A stretch of DNA of 64,000 nt from Sphingomonadales bacterium UBA2683 (GCA_002354635.1 DELZ01000003.1:348976-412975); one strand, 5' to 3'. Positions 17,074 to 27,235 are shown, counted from the stretch's first letter. Translations and numbers: made by a program. The notes: a model not told the origin generated them from the sequence alone.

Positions 17074-19866
17074 CTATTTTTTCATGCTGTCCCTGAGCGC
17101 TGCCAGTTCGGCAAAGGCGCCGCCGGCGGTAGCGAGCACCGGCTCCACCTTGCGCTTGACGGGTGCGCTTTTGGGTTTTTTCGACCGGCTGTTGCCGGAC
17201 TTGAACGGGCTGCGTTTCTGGATCCGGGCCATCCCTTTCCATCGCCAATATTGGTCTGCCGCAACCGGCGTTTCCGGAGCCGGAACCCTGTCGGCCACGG
17301 CGGCATCCGGTTCTCCGGCAACGGTCGGCGCACCATCCGGTACTGCCCCCTCTGCGGCCTCGTCCGCTTCGGCCGCAACCGCCGCCGTCTCAGCCCCGTC
17401 AGCTCCGTAGGGGGGTGGTGGAGCGGCCTCTGCAACCGGCTTTTCAACGGCGGCAGGCGGGCCATCACTTTTGACGAAACCCGCGAGAGCGAGCAACGCT
17501 TCGTGGCAGGCTTTGGAGAGACCCAATGACGTCGCCAGCGCCGTGTCCACCGCAAAAACATCACCCTGCTTGCGCGCCTCGTGCGCCTGCTTGACCAGTC
17601 GTTCGACCATGTCGACCCGGACAAATTCGTCGCCAATCTTGCGGAAACCGAGCCGTGCCGCATGATCGGCGGCAGCGAAGCTGCCCTGCTTGAGATGCAC
17701 GGCGTTGTCCGGCGCCTGATCGATCATCGGTTCGGCATCAAAGGCTGCGAATAATCCGGTCCGCCAGAGCACTGCACCGGGCTTCATCAGCGCATGGTGG
17801 AAAATATCGAGCGCCCCGAATACCAGACCGGCCCGGCGCGCATGGCCGCGCATGTCATTGTCCAGCGCCCGAACCGCCTCGTCGATTTCGCGTCGCGACA
17901 ATATACCGCCGGCATCGACAATCTGCGCAAACAGGGCGCGCACCGCTGCTGGCGTTTCCGGCTCGTTGGCCAGCGCGTCGATCTTCATCAGTCCCTGCAG
18001 ATGCTTTGCCTTCATCGCATCGACCCAGGCCTTGACCCGGTCGATCACCTTTTGGCTGTCGTCGGCGGGCATGCCCTTGATCGACCGCTCGAACTTGATC
18101 TCCGGTTGCAGGAGAGTCTTGCCCTTGGCGAGAATCGCCAGCCGGCTGTCGCCCCACATGATCGTCGGTTGCCCGGCGGCATCGGGGACCAGCGCCAGCA
18201 CCGAATCCGGTGCCTTGGCAAGAGCGTCTGCATTATCTGTCATAATTCGTCCCAAATATCTCTCTGCGGCCGCAAGCAGCATCTTGCGATCCTCTCTCCG
18301 GCTATCGGATGGCACGAGAAATTGGAAGCCCTTGAGTGTTCCCAGCTCCTGTCCCTCGACCAACACCCTGCCATCGGCATCGACCACGACATCCTGCGGC
18401 AGTGTATCTTTCAGCAGACCGCGCAGCAACACCCGTGTGCGCTTGTCGACAAATCGCTGGGTCAACAGGCTGTGCATGGCATCGCTGAGCCGCGATTCCA
18501 GCGCGCGGGTGCGGTCCATCATCGCCTCGGGCTGCTCCACCCAGCGGGATTTCTGCGCGATATAGCTCCAGCTGCGCGCGGCAGCGATCCGCGCGCCGAG
18601 CGTGGCAATATCGCCCTGGACATTTTCCAGTCGCGCGATTTCCTGCGCCATCCGGGCATGGGGAATTCTCCCGGACCCCGCTGCAAGATGCGGCCATAGC
18701 GAAGCGACAAAGCGCGCTTGATGATCCGCGCCGACCTTGCGAAAGTCGGGAATGCATGCCGCTTCCCAGAGCAGCCGGACCTGGCTTGGCGAACCGGCGA
18801 GCGCTGACAGCGCCGGGTCCAGCGCCAGTCGCTTCAGCACCGCCAGATCGACCGCTTCCGGTGCCGCGTGCAATCGCTGCACTTGCGGCCTTTCCTCCAG
18901 CGAACGGATGAGGCTCTCGACCGAGGCAAAGTCCGGCTCGGCATTGCGCCAGTACAACCACTCCAGCTTCGGGAAGCGATGCGATTCCAGACTTTCAATC
19001 TCTTCCGGCTGCAGCGCGTCGGACGTGGCCAGTCCCGACAGCACGCCAAAACTGCCGTCCTTCTGGTGACGCCCGGCGCGGCCGGCGATCTGGCCGATCT
19101 CCGCCAGCGTCAACCGCCGCCGGCGATGGCCGTCAAATTTCTTCAGCGCGGCAAAGGCGACATGGGTGACGTCGAGATTGAGCCCCATGCCGATCGCATC
19201 GGTAGCAACCAGATAGTCGACCTCGCCATCCTGGTACATCTTGACCTGCGCGTTGCGGGTCTGCGGCGACAGCGAGCCCATGACGATCGCCGCACCGCCG
19301 TGCTGGCGCCGGAGCATCTCGGCGATCGCATAGACATCCTCGACCGAAAAGGCGACGATCGCCGAACGCCGGGGCAGCCGGGACAATTTGCGGGGACCGG
19401 CATAGCTCAGCGTCGAAAAGCGCGGCCGGGTGATGATCTCGGCATCGGGCAGCAGGGCTTCGATCAGCGGTCGCAAGCTTTCGGATCCCAGGATCATGGT
19501 CTCGTCGCGACCGCGCGCGTGCAGCATGCGATCGGTAAATATATGGCCGCGTTCGGGATCGATACCGATTTGCGCCTCGTCGATCGCGACGAAGGCAAAG
19601 TCCCGGTCCATCGGCATCGCTTCCGCGGTGCACAGGAACCACTGCGCATCTTTCGGGATGATCTTTTCCTCGCCGGTGACGAGCGCTACCCGGTTGGCAC
19701 CCTTGAGCGCGACCACCCGGTCATAGACTTCCCGTGCCAGCAGGCGCAGCGGAAAGCCGATCATACCGCTCGAATGGGCACACATGCGTTCGATGGCAAG
19801 ATGGGTTTTGCCGGTATTGGTCGGGCCGAGGACGGCGACAAGGGACGACTGGGAATACCGGGACAT
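17074..19866 (-). CDS. Suv3-like DExH RNA helicase
   Basis: A 930-residue helicase of the SUV3/mitochondrial RNA helicase group that is widespread in alphaproteobacteria. Counting from the GTG three codons upstream, motif I is GPTNTGKTH (17-25) and motif II DEAQ (99-102); motif VI reads IGQIAGRAGRH. A Suv3-type C-terminal region follows. The last 150 residues are low-complexity: an Ala/Pro/Glu-rich stretch and then a Lys/Arg-rich segment that may bind RNA. The role is probably RNA unwinding linked to decay or ribosome biogenesis. The ATG at 19866 is chosen over that GTG. It heads a unit with the S4 gene. Confidence 0.9.
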   Translation of the reverse strand: MSRYSQSSLVAVLGPTNTGKTHLAIERMCAHSSGMIGFPLRLLAREVYDRVVALKGANRVALVTGEEKIIPKDAQWFLCTAEAMPMDRDFAFVAIDEAQIGIDPERGHIFTDRMLHARGRDETMILGSESLRPLIEALLPDAEIITRPRFSTLSYAGPRKLSRLPRRSAIVAFSVEDVYAIAEMLRRQHGGAAIVMGSLSPQTRNAQVKMYQDGEVDYLVATDAIGMGLNLDVTHVAFAALKKFDGHRRRRLTLAEIGQIAGRAGRHQKDGSFGVLSGLATSDALQPEEIESLESHRFPKLEWLYWRNAEPDFASVESLIRSLEERPQVQRLHAAPEAVDLAVLKRLALDPALSALAGSPSQVRLLWEAACIPDFRKVGADHQARFVASLWPHLAAGSGRIPHARMAQEIARLENVQGDIATLGARIAAARSWSYIAQKSRWVEQPEAMMDRTRALESRLSDAMHSLLTQRFVDKRTRVLLRGLLKDTLPQDVVVDADGRVLVEGQELGTLKGFQFLVPSDSRREDRKMLLAAAERYLGRIMTDNADALAKAPDSVLALVPDAAGQPTIMWGDSRLAILAKGKTLLQPEIKFERSIKGMPADDSQKVIDRVKAWVDAMKAKHLQGLMKIDALANEPETPAAVRALFAQIVDAGGILSRREIDEAVRALDNDMRGHARRAGLVFGALDIFHHALMKPGAVLWRTGLFAAFDAEPMIDQAPDNAVHLKQGSFAAADHAARLGFRKIGDEFVRVDMVERLVKQAHEARKQGDVFAVDTALATSLGLSKACHEALLALAGFVKSDGPPAAVEKPVAEAAPPPPYGADGAETAAVAAEADEAAEGAVPDGAPTVAGEPDAAVADRVPAPETPVAADQYWRWKGMARIQKRSPFKSGNSRSKKPKSAPVKRKVEPVLATAGGAFAELAALRDSMKK

Positions 19867-20040
19867 TGTTCGCACAACAGCCGATCAGGCGGGGAGTTGC
19901 AAGGGGCTTGGCGCAAAAAGCGGAGGAGCCGACCGGATAACCGTGATTTTACACGGCTCGCCGCATGTACAGGATCTGTAACGCGCCTTAATTTGACTTT
20001 AACCAACTTCCTGCACAGAGGTTGCCTAATTATCGGATGC

Positions 20041-21642
20041 ATGGCGAAAAACTTGCATCACCGAGGGGTGCGTTTGTTCAAGAGTATCGATGACATCGAC
20101 TTGCACGGTCAGGGGGCAGCATTTGCAGCGGCAAATCCCCTGCGGTCGGCGATACCCGAAGCCCCTTCTTTCCAGGAAAAGTTAGCCGAGTGGCGAGACT
20201 TTTTTGCCGAACTTGACTGGGTCCCCGATCTTGGCGTGGATATCGGCAGCCCGACCTGGTTTCGCGGACTCGTGACACTGACCGCCCTGTGCGGCGTCGC
20301 GATCAGCTGCCTGCCCGATTTTGGTCCGATTGCCGGGCACCGTCCCGATCCGTTGAGCGGATATCGCGCCGACCAGGCCCGTTCGCAAATGATTGCACCG
20401 CTCGCTTACGGCTCGGACACCGGAATCCGGATGGCGGCAACTGACGCGGTACGCCCGCTGGCGGAGAGCCCGGAACGGCCATCGATCGAACTTGTTGCCA
20501 CGCTCGGCCGCGGCGACAGCTTGCGCCGGGTGCTGCAACGCGCGGGCGTGGCAAGTGACGAGGCGGTTCAGGTGAACGATCTGATCGGCGGCGCGGTTTC
20601 GCTCGGCGACATCAGGCCCGGCACCAAGATTGATGTGATACTGGGCCGTCGCCCGGCAAAAAACCAGGCGCGGCCGCTGGACCAGCTGGCCTTCCGCGCG
20701 CGTTTCGATCTCAATCTCGAAATCGTGCGTGACGGCGACCGGCTGAAGCTGAACCGCAAACCGATCATGGTCGATGATACCCCGCTGCGGATCAAGGGCA
20801 CGGTTGGCTCAAGCCTGTACCGGTCCGCGCGCGCGGCCGGGGCGCCTTCCGAAGCGGTGCAGAAATATCTGCAGGTGATCGGTTCGAAAATGTCGGTTTC
20901 CCGGGATATCCGCAGCGGCGACCAGTTTGATATCATCCTCTCCTATCGCCGCGCCGAAACCGGCGAAGTCGAAGTCGGCGACCTGATCTATGCCGGGCTG
21001 GAACGCGATGGCAAGCCGGCGGCGCAAATGCTGAAATGGCAGAGCGGCGGACGGACCAACTGGTTCGAGGCCTCCGGTGTCGGCCAGTCGAACGGCGAGC
21101 TGGCCCGGCCAACCAACGGACGGATTACGTCCAGCTATGGCATGCGGCGGCATCCGATCCTGCGCTACAAGCGCATGCACAGCGGTCTGGACTTCGGCGG
21201 CGGCTATGGCGCACCCATTTATGCCGTTACCGATGGCACCGTGATCCATTCCGGTCGCAAGGGCGGTTTCGGCAATTATGTCAAGCTGCAGCATGGCGGC
21301 GGTCTGGCCTCCGGCTATGGCCATATGAGCCGAATCGCGGTGAGCAACGGCCGGCGCGTCCGCAGAGGGCAGATTATCGGCTATATCGGCTCGACCGGCC
21401 TGTCGACCGGACCCCATCTGCATTATGAACTGTACCGTGGCGGGCGCACGATCAATCCGCAGTCCGTCAAATTTGTCGAACGGGCGCAGCTGGGCGGGCG
21501 CGAATTGCGCCGCTTCAGGGGCGAACTGCAGAAGTTGCAGCGCGTGGAGCCCGGTGCCGCGTTGAGCGCGCTGAAAAGTGCCTCGGCACAGGTCGAGCCC
21601 GAGCGCGAGATCAACCGTCTCAACAAGCCGCTGAAGAGCTAG
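20041..21642 (+). CDS. M23-family metallopeptidase (LytM/DipM-like), membrane anchored
   Basis: A 533-residue cell-wall peptidase. A short cytoplasmic N-terminus is followed by one membrane helix (about residues 78-95), then a periplasmic region with a LysM/OapA-like module (LGRGDSLRRVLQRAGV near 155) and a C-terminal LytM domain. The zinc ligands are seen in MHSGLDFGGGYG (His and Asp), and in GYGHM and HLHYEL. The protein probably cleaves peptidoglycan cross-links or activates amidases in division. The ATG at 20041 is the sensible start; the open frame runs far upstream only because it is the complement of the helicase gene. Confidence 0.88.
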   Translation: MAKNLHHRGVRLFKSIDDIDLHGQGAAFAAANPLRSAIPEAPSFQEKLAEWRDFFAELDWVPDLGVDIGSPTWFRGLVTLTALCGVAISCLPDFGPIAGHRPDPLSGYRADQARSQMIAPLAYGSDTGIRMAATDAVRPLAESPERPSIELVATLGRGDSLRRVLQRAGVASDEAVQVNDLIGGAVSLGDIRPGTKIDVILGRRPAKNQARPLDQLAFRARFDLNLEIVRDGDRLKLNRKPIMVDDTPLRIKGTVGSSLYRSARAAGAPSEAVQKYLQVIGSKMSVSRDIRSGDQFDIILSYRRAETGEVEVGDLIYAGLERDGKPAAQMLKWQSGGRTNWFEASGVGQSNGELARPTNGRITSSYGMRRHPILRYKRMHSGLDFGGGYGAPIYAVTDGTVIHSGRKGGFGNYVKLQHGGGLASGYGHMSRIAVSNGRRVRRGQIIGYIGSTGLSTGPHLHYELYRGGRTINPQSVKFVERAQLGGRELRRFRGELQKLQRVEPGAALSALKSASAQVEPEREINRLNKPLKS

Positions 21643-21714
21643 GGCCGAAAACCGGACGCCAAACAGTTGCACAGAAGAGTTGAGCGCCGCTGTCTGCTCG
21701 GCTAAGCCTTTCCC

Positions 21715-22708
<994 letters not shown>

Positions 22709-22716
<8 letters not shown>

Positions 22717-23278
22717 AAAGGCCACCGATACGGTTCTTGAAACCGAGCGGCTAATCCTGCGCAAGTGGCGCGCAAGCGATATCGAGCCGTTCATGGAACA
22801 TCTCAACACCCGCAATGTGATGCGCTGGCTGGGCGGGGTACAAAGCCGCGAAACATTTGATGCGGCGATGGGACGGCTGGAAGGCTATGATCGCGACTTC
22901 GGCCACACATTCTGGATTGTCGAGCGCAAGTCCGATGCAGAGATCCTGGGGTTTTGCGGACTGAAACGGGTCAATGCACCGCAGCCGAAACTGACCGGCG
23001 CGCATGAGATCGGCTGGCGCCTGCGCGAAGACGCGTGGGGCAAGGGCTATGCCAAGGAAGCCGCAACCGCATGCATGGATGCCGCATTTTCCCGCTGGAA
23101 CGCGCCCTTCGTGGTCGCGCTCACGGTTACCGGCAACGAACCGAGCTGGGGCCTGATGAAGCGGCTGGGCATGACCCGCTGTCCGTCGCTGGATTTCCAC
23201 GACCCCAATTATGAAGACGATCTCAATCCGACGATCGTCTATAAAATCACAGCAGATGAATGGAACTCGAGAATATGA
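22709..23278 (+). CDS. GNAT-family N-acetyltransferase (RimJ/RimL type)
   Basis: A 189-residue acetyltransferase with the opening TERLILRKWRASDIEPF and the acetyl-CoA loop EIGWRLREDAWGKGYAKEAA. This Acetyltransf_3 subgroup acts on protein N-termini or small molecules. The ATG at 22709 overlaps the hemB stop by eight bases and its TGA overlaps the ATG of the carbonic anhydrase gene (ATGA), so hemB, this gene and the next form a tight operon. Substrate unknown. Confidence 0.88.
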
Positions 23279-23829
23279 CCGCTCCGCTGATCCTGCCGTT
23301 CAACGGCAAAACCCCTAAAATCCACCCGAGCGCCTTTATCGCACCGGGCTGCAAGATTATCGGCGATGTCGAAATTGGCCCCGAATCGAGCGTATGGTAT
23401 AATTGCGTGATCCGCGCCGATGTAAATTTCATTCGAATCGGTGCGCGCAGCAATATCCAGGACGGTACCACCATCCACTGCGACAGCGCCACGCCAGCCA
23501 CGCCCAATGGCAATCCGACGATTATCGGCGATGATGTGCTGGTGGGTCATATGGTGATGCTGCATGGTGCGACCCTCGAGGACCGGGCCTTTGTCGGCCT
23601 GAGCACGACGGTCATGGACGGTTGCGTGATCGAGGGCGATGCGATGCTGGCTGCCGGCGCGACCCTGACTCCGAACAAGCGCATTCCATCCGGACAGCTC
23701 TGGGCGGGATCGCCTGCCAAATTCATGCGCGATCTGCCCGAGCCAGCGATTGCCGGCATGCGTATGGGCGTTGCCCATTATGTCGAAAATGCGAAGGCGC
23801 ACAAGGCGGCGATCGAAGAGTTGGGTTAG
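23275..23829 (+). CDS. Gamma-class carbonic anhydrase-like hexapeptide protein (YrdA/PaaY family)
   Basis: A 184-residue left-handed beta-helix protein with hexapeptide repeats (FIAPGCKIIGDVEIGPESSV, later IQDGTTIHCDS and GDDVLVGHMVMLHGATLED). The three His that would bind the metal at subunit interfaces are visible in TTIHCD, VGHMV and LHGA. Members are cytoplasmic trimers; some are carbonic anhydrases, many have no proven activity. The start is the ATGA overlap with the upstream GNAT; a second ATG five codons earlier is possible. Confidence 0.9.
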   Translation: MTAPLILPFNGKTPKIHPSAFIAPGCKIIGDVEIGPESSVWYNCVIRADVNFIRIGARSNIQDGTTIHCDSATPATPNGNPTIIGDDVLVGHMVMLHGATLEDRAFVGLSTTVMDGCVIEGDAMLAAGATLTPNKRIPSGQLWAGSPAKFMRDLPEPAIAGMRMGVAHYVENAKAHKAAIEELG

Positions 23830-24341
23830 CGCAGCCGGTTCTTCATTGCATCGATTTCGCTCTGTTGCCGGTCGACATGCGCCAGCACCGCTTCACGCTG
23901 TCCGGCGATGAGAGCGGCTCCGCCGGATTGCCCTTCAGCGGTTTCACGTTCGAGCTGCTCGCGATATAGCGCATCAATATCTGCCAGGGCCTCGACCGAA
24001 GGACTCCGCTGCATCTCCAGCGCCGCCAGTTCCATATGCGCGACCACCCATGATTCGCTCGACACTGCAGCACGGCGCGCCGCACCGACTCGGCTTCCAA
24101 CGGTTGGCAGGCTGGCCAGAAACTGCTCGTGCGCCGTCCGGCTTTTGGCGACCGCTGCATCCAGCCGGTTCTGCACCGCAGCGGGCAAGGTCGAAATAAC
24201 AGGGCCGGGCGCCGCCGGTTCGGTCATCACCGGCTCGCCTTCGTAGGGGCGCTTCTGAAGCGACGGAAAATCGCCTTGCTGCATCGCGCAACCGGAGAGC
24301 GTAAAGGCGATTAGGGTCAGCAAAACAGGGAGCTTTTTCAT
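23826..24341 (-). CDS. Lipoprotein of unknown function, helical
   Basis: A 171-residue lipoprotein (lipobox TLSGC, Cys18) followed by a Pro-rich segment and then a mostly helical region rich in Ala, Glu and Arg, with likely coiled-coil stretches (VEALADIDALYREQLERE). The 3' end overlaps the convergent carbonic anhydrase gene by four bases. I do not recognise a domain; helical periplasmic lipoproteins of this size are common in sphingomonads. Confidence 0.65.
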   Translation of the reverse strand: MKKLPVLLTLIAFTLSGCAMQQGDFPSLQKRPYEGEPVMTEPAAPGPVISTLPAAVQNRLDAAVAKSRTAHEQFLASLPTVGSRVGAARRAAVSSESWVVAHMELAALEMQRSPSVEALADIDALYREQLERETAEGQSGGAALIAGQREAVLAHVDRQQSEIDAMKNRLR

Positions 24342-24447
24342 TGCCCTGTCTTTAGGAGAGCCTTATCCGGTCTGCAACGTTGAATATGATGCGGCATTGT
24401 GACCCGTCACCGGAAAGGCGCGAATAGCCAAAATCGCCTTAAGCTGG

Positions 24448-24476
24448 TTGACAGCGCCAGTTTCATCGGTTAGCTG
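24448..24476 (+). promoter_or_regulatory. Possible rplU promoter
   Basis: A perfect TTGACA (24448-24453) is followed after 17 bases by TAGCTG (24471-24476), a weak -10. This would start transcription near 24483, just before the hairpins that precede rplU. No better pair is seen between the divergent lipoprotein gene and rplU. Confidence 0.5.
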
Positions 24477-24484
24477 CCCACTCT

Positions 24485-24532
24485 TTCCAGCGTGAGCCGA
24501 AGGACTCGCGTTAACGGTCTTGTGCGCTGGAA
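24485..24532 (+). promoter_or_regulatory. Structured leader upstream of rplU
   Basis: TTCCAGCG (24485-24492) and CGCTGGAA (24525-24532) are perfect inverse complements and can close an outer stem. Inside, CGTGAG (24491-24496) can pair with CTCGCG (24505-24510) across the loop CCGAAGGA, with one G-U pair. The structure lies between the promoter candidate and the start codon, where ribosomal-protein operons often carry an autoregulatory leader. I know of no named family to assign it to. Confidence 0.55.
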
Positions 24533-24559
24533 CCTTAAATTTGAAACGGAAACATAGCC

Positions 24560-25060
24560 ATGTTCGCAATTGTGCGCACCGGCGGCAAACAATATCGGGT
24601 TGCCGCAGGAGATATTATCGCAGTCGAAAAACTTGCTGGTGAAGCAGGTGATTCGGTAACCCTGGACGACGTCTTGCTGGCCGGCGACGGCGGCGACATC
24701 AAGGACGTCAAGGGCCTGACCGTAGCGGCTGAGATCGTTGCGCAGGAAAAGGGCGAGAAGGTCATCATCTTCAAGAAACGCCGCCGGCACAATTATCGCC
24801 GCAAAAACGGCCATCGCCAGCAGCATACAGTTCTGAAGATCAGCGCCATCGGTGCCGAAAAGGCTCCGAAGAAGGCAGCTGCCAAGAAGGAAGCTGCTCC
24901 TGCCGAGGACAAGCCTGCCGCAAAGGCGAAGGCTGCTCCGGCCGCAAAAGCACCAGCGAAAAAGGCTGATGCAAAAACCGAAACGAAACCCGCCGCCGCA
25001 AAGAAAGCGCCAGCGAAAAAGCCAGCCGCCAAGAAGCCGGCTGCGAAGAAAAAGGACTAA
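24560..25060 (+). CDS. rplU: 50S ribosomal protein L21 with Ala/Lys/Pro-rich tail
   Basis: A 166-residue L21. Residues 1-102 are the normal L21 fold (MFAIVRTGGKQYRVAAGD at the start, KRRRHNYRRKNGHRQ near residue 74), which binds 23S rRNA. About 65 extra residues follow, almost only Ala, Lys, Pro and Glu, ending in KKKD. Such H1-like tails on L21 are known from other alphaproteobacteria and are probably disordered and basic. rpmA follows after three bases. Confidence 0.97.
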   Translation: MFAIVRTGGKQYRVAAGDIIAVEKLAGEAGDSVTLDDVLLAGDGGDIKDVKGLTVAAEIVAQEKGEKVIIFKKRRRHNYRRKNGHRQQHTVLKISAIGAEKAPKKAAAKKEAAPAEDKPAAKAKAAPAAKAPAKKADAKTETKPAAAKKAPAKKPAAKKPAAKKKD

Positions 25061-25063
25061 ACC

Positions 25064-25333
25064 ATGGCACATAAAAAAGCAGGTGGTTCATCCCGCAACG
25101 GGCGCGACTCGGAAGGTCGTCGCCTAGGCGTCAAGAAATTCGGCAGCGAAGCTGTTGTCGCAGGCAATATCATCATCCGCCAGCGCGGAACCAAGACCCA
25201 TCCGGGTCGCAATGTCGGTATGGGCAAGGACCACACCCTTTTTGCGCTCGTCGATGGCAAGGTGGAATTCCACAAGGGCAAGCTCGGCCGCAAATATGTG
25301 TCCGTCGACGTCATGGCGGAAGCCGCAGAATAA
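25064..25333 (+). CDS. rpmA: 50S ribosomal protein L27
   Basis: An 89-residue L27, a basic protein near the peptidyl transferase centre whose N-terminus contacts tRNA. The opening MAHKKAGGSSRNGRDSEGRR and the segment VRQRGTK-like IIRQRGTKTHPG are diagnostic. Its ATG is three bases after the rplU stop, and an intrinsic terminator lies 70 bases downstream, closing the operon. Confidence 0.98.
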   Translation: MAHKKAGGSSRNGRDSEGRRLGVKKFGSEAVVAGNIIIRQRGTKTHPGRNVGMGKDHTLFALVDGKVEFHKGKLGRKYVSVDVMAEAAE

Positions 25334-25402
25334 CCGGATAATCGATAAAGGGTTATCCACCAGAGGGATGACCCGGCAGGTTCAACAGAACCGTCAATTT
25401 CA

Positions 25403-25429
25403 GGGAGAGGTCATCCTCTCCCTTTTTTT
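25403..25429 (+). terminator. Intrinsic terminator of rplU-rpmA
   Basis: GGGAGAGG and CCTCTCCC form a perfect eight-base-pair stem around a TCAT loop, followed by seven Ts. This is a textbook rho-independent terminator. Confidence 0.92.
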
Positions 25430-25528
25430 GTCTCTCCCTGTCGTAACGTCACGGTCTTGTAACGGTCACCCGCTAGCGGGCTAACCAGTCAAGACAGGGG
25501 CGTCACAAATTGACCATGGAGAGTCCCG

Positions 25529-26080
25529 ATGTTTGCCGTTACCCCAAGATTGTTGCTGAGACCGGGCTGGCCCGAAGATACCGAAGACCTGTTCGCGGCG
25601 ATCAACGATGAATCGATTGTCCGCAATCTGGCGCGCGCGCCCTGGCCCTACCGGCCGGAGGATGCCCGGCAATTCCTTGCCCTGCCCGACGACATCGCAA
25701 GCCCCCGCTGGCTGATTTTCAGCCGGACTCAAGGTGCACCCGAACTGGCGGGCTGCATCGGAATCGATTCGCGGGACGATGGCACGGTTGAACTCGGCTA
25801 CTGGATCAGTCGCCCGTTCTGGGGCCGTGGCTATGCGACAGAAGCCGGCCATGCAGTGCTTCAGAACGCGCGGACGCTGGGCCACAAAAGTCTGGTTGCC
25901 AGCCATTTCATCGACAATCCGGTTTCAGGATCGGTTCTGCGCAAGTTGGGATTCGAGCCCACCGGCCGAACTGTCGGACTGTTCAGCCGCGGCAGAAACC
26001 GAGATGTTCAGGCAATCGAATTTTCGTGTGTGCTGGAGGATGAGCAGGAAAGCGAGGCTATGCGACCGCTGGCCGCCTGA
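25529..26080 (+). CDS. GNAT-family N-acetyltransferase
   Basis: A 183-residue acetyltransferase of the RimJ/RimL type. It starts VTPRLLLRPGWPEDTEDLFA and carries the acetyl-CoA loop VELGYWISRPFWGRGYATEA, then the typical NPVSGSVLRKLGFE. The ribosome binding site is GGAGAG about seven bases upstream. It stands alone between the rpmA terminator and a convergent hydrolase gene whose stop begins at the next base. Substrate unknown. Confidence 0.87.
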   Translation: MFAVTPRLLLRPGWPEDTEDLFAAINDESIVRNLARAPWPYRPEDARQFLALPDDIASPRWLIFSRTQGAPELAGCIGIDSRDDGTVELGYWISRPFWGRGYATEAGHAVLQNARTLGHKSLVASHFIDNPVSGSVLRKLGFEPTGRTVGLFSRGRNRDVQAIEFSCVLEDEQESEAMRPLAA

Positions 26081-27043
26081 TCAGGCGACTTTCTTGATCC
26101 GCTCGGTCTTGTCCAGGACCAGGGAATCCGGCCGTTCGGATCCGGCATCCACTTCGGCCATGATCGCCGCCTCATATTCGCTCTCGGCGAGCCGGATCAG
26201 TGCCCGGTCGTCGATGTCCCAAGGGTGAAATCCGGGTTTGAAAAACTGAAGCAACGGCCAGAGGGTGCGGCGGAACGGTGCCTTGCCGAGAAATGCATAA
26301 TGCGCCAGCCCCAGCCAGGCGCGCGGGCCGGAAATCCCGTCCTGGCGCAACAGGTCGAGCACACCCCTGGCCCTGTTCTTGGTAAAGCCGAATGCGATCT
26401 TCGCCATGAAGCTGCACCGTATGAACCAGCATTTGAACGGGCTCCAGTCCTTCGTCATATGCAGCCAGGTGTCATAGGCGACGCCCTTGTGCTCGATCTC
26501 TTCGGACGCGTGCCACAGCCACAATTTGCGCTGCTGCTCGTCAGCATTTTCAAAATGTTTTGGATTGGCAATCACTTCGGCCGCCAGGATCGCGGTAATA
26601 TGCTCAATGCACAGAGTTGCGACCAGATGGGCATGCTCCGGCATCGTTCGGATACGATTGACCACACCGGAAATTGCCTGTTCCAAACGGCTGATATCAA
26701 AGTCGCAATCTTTCAGATGTTCGTTGAAGCAGTGATGCTCCCGGCTGTGGATGGCTTCCTGCTGGATGAAAGCACGGATCTCCCGCTGCAGTTTGGGAGG
26801 CACGCGCTTGCGGAATTTCTTCAGCGAATCGATGAAGAATATCTCGCCTTCGGGAAAAGTGACAGAAAGGGCGTTGAAAAAAGCCGAAGCAAAGGGATCG
26901 CCGTCAACCCAGCGGCGCCGGTCGATCACGGCACTGGCAAAGTTTCGGTTGCGCGGCCGGATGAGCAGGTCGGCCGGGGTCGCGCTCTGATTGTACGCCG
27001 GAATTTCGGTCGCTGCCTGAGCAGCAGTCGGAGCAATGTCCAT
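26081..27043 (-). CDS. Metal-dependent hydrolase, PF10118 family (copy 1)
   Basis: A 320-residue protein of the PF10118 predicted metal-dependent hydrolase family. Conserved acidic/His patches suited to a di-metal helical bundle are seen: FIQQEAIHSREHHCFNEHL, CIEHITAILAAEVI and HASEEIEHKGVAYDTW. The pattern recalls ferritin-like proteins, although activity is unproven. The ATG at 27043 is preferred; the open frame runs on to a TTG at 27115. A clear paralogue is at 32668-33567 in the same window, sharing the three motifs almost word for word. Confidence 0.82.
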   Translation of the reverse strand: MDIAPTAAQAATEIPAYNQSATPADLLIRPRNRNFASAVIDRRRWVDGDPFASAFFNALSVTFPEGEIFFIDSLKKFRKRVPPKLQREIRAFIQQEAIHSREHHCFNEHLKDCDFDISRLEQAISGVVNRIRTMPEHAHLVATLCIEHITAILAAEVIANPKHFENADEQQRKLWLWHASEEIEHKGVAYDTWLHMTKDWSPFKCWFIRCSFMAKIAFGFTKNRARGVLDLLRQDGISGPRAWLGLAHYAFLGKAPFRRTLWPLLQFFKPGFHPWDIDDRALIRLAESEYEAAIMAEVDAGSERPDSLVLDKTERIKKVA

Positions 27044-27190
27044 ATCTGGCAATGTACCTCCCAGTACTTTATCTAAACCTGCGCGACCAAGTTTTGTTGA
27101 ACAGGGGATAGACAAGGAAGGTTAAATTTCGGCATCGCATGATGCTTTACAGACATGGTTAAATTTGGGTAAATTTGGCCGAAATCCGCC

Positions 27191-27222
27191 AAAAACCGTG
27201 ACCCATACAGATAAACGGTTTT
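27191..27222 (-). terminator. Intrinsic terminator after trmB
   Basis: On the minus strand AAAACCGT and ACGGTTTTT pair over eight bases around a 15-base loop and end in a run of five Ts. It begins 13 bases after the trmB stop and would end the metK-trmB message. The loop is long, so it may be only moderately efficient. Confidence 0.6.
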
Positions 27223-27235
27223 GATCCTCTATGGT

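Noticed and set aside
18868..20040. Long open frame upstream of the M23 peptidase start, giving a 924-residue protein
   Set aside because: It is the complement of the helicase gene; the peptidase features and a sensible membrane anchor begin at 20041.
24850..25055. Repetitive AAG/GCC-rich stretch at the end of rplU as a simple-sequence repeat
   Set aside because: Explained by the Ala/Lys-rich coding tail.
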